Positions 12,030 through 12,060 of a stretch of DNA of 12,060 bases are shown here, in pieces. The first letter of the stretch is position 1. Every line of letters begins with the position of its first letter. The position numbers and the translations under genes are program-made. The stretch is from Acidobacteriaceae bacterium (GTDB lineage Bacteria > Acidobacteriota > Terriglobia > Terriglobales > Acidobacteriaceae): contig PLSH01000194.1 of NCBI GenBank assembly GCA_003165095.1, positions 15,505 to 27,564 on the forward strand. Direction: 5' to 3'. The notes under the pieces are model-generated. The model worked only from the letters and a program-made list of their open reading frames with translations, was not told the DNA's origin and made no database searches.

Positions 12030-12060
12030 TGGCTTGGTTGCACACTTCGCGCGGTTCCAT

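Overview
The window reads as a GC-rich bacterial chromosome segment. The likely source is Acidobacteriota: a ~300-residue PurC, a soluble winged-helix/TPR regulator, a DUF481 outer-membrane fragment, BrnTA and a RIC-type hemerythrin fit that phylum, but no rRNA or marker gene proves it. No CRISPR array, tRNA, rRNA or intact mobile element was seen.

Layout. (1) 1-1910, minus strand: purC, then a CvpA-type membrane protein 19 nt downstream, then a Fis-type small DNA-binding protein and the first 21 codons of a further gene cut by the window edge; probably one purine-linked transcription unit. (2) 1911-2479: a long non-coding stretch with several inverted repeats and a convincing plus-strand rho-independent terminator that no protein gene explains, so a small RNA gene or gene remnant is possible. 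(3) 2480-3600: two toxin-antitoxin modules placed tail to tail, brnT-brnA (plus) and a RelB/RelE-like pair (minus), 27 nt apart. (4) 3700-7244, minus: an acyl-CoA ligase of the ACSF2 type and, upstream of it, a soluble OmpR-type winged-helix/TolB-like/TPR regulator. (5) 7245-7634: non-coding, with a 20-bp near-palindrome and other dyads. (6) 7635-8147: C-terminal remnant of a DUF481 outer-membrane protein. (7) 8190-9522: XRE-cupin regulator convergent with a RIC/YtfE-like di-iron protein. (8) 9523-9938: a Crp/Fnr-type palindrome and a pair of LacI-type operators whose centres lie 100 bp apart. (9) 9939-11273: a sugar-porter MFS transporter. (10) 11331-12029, minus: an endonuclease III-like protein with altered catalytic residues.

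The genes do not form one obvious pathway. It looks like core genes (purC, cvpA) next to an accessory block (two TA modules, a broken outer-membrane gene, regulators, a transporter). No clear new multi-gene system is evident. The best leads are the terminator-ended structured region before brnT, the operator architecture around 7458-7523 and 9588-9843, and two enzymes of known folds (RIC, EndoIII) that have lost family-defining residues.
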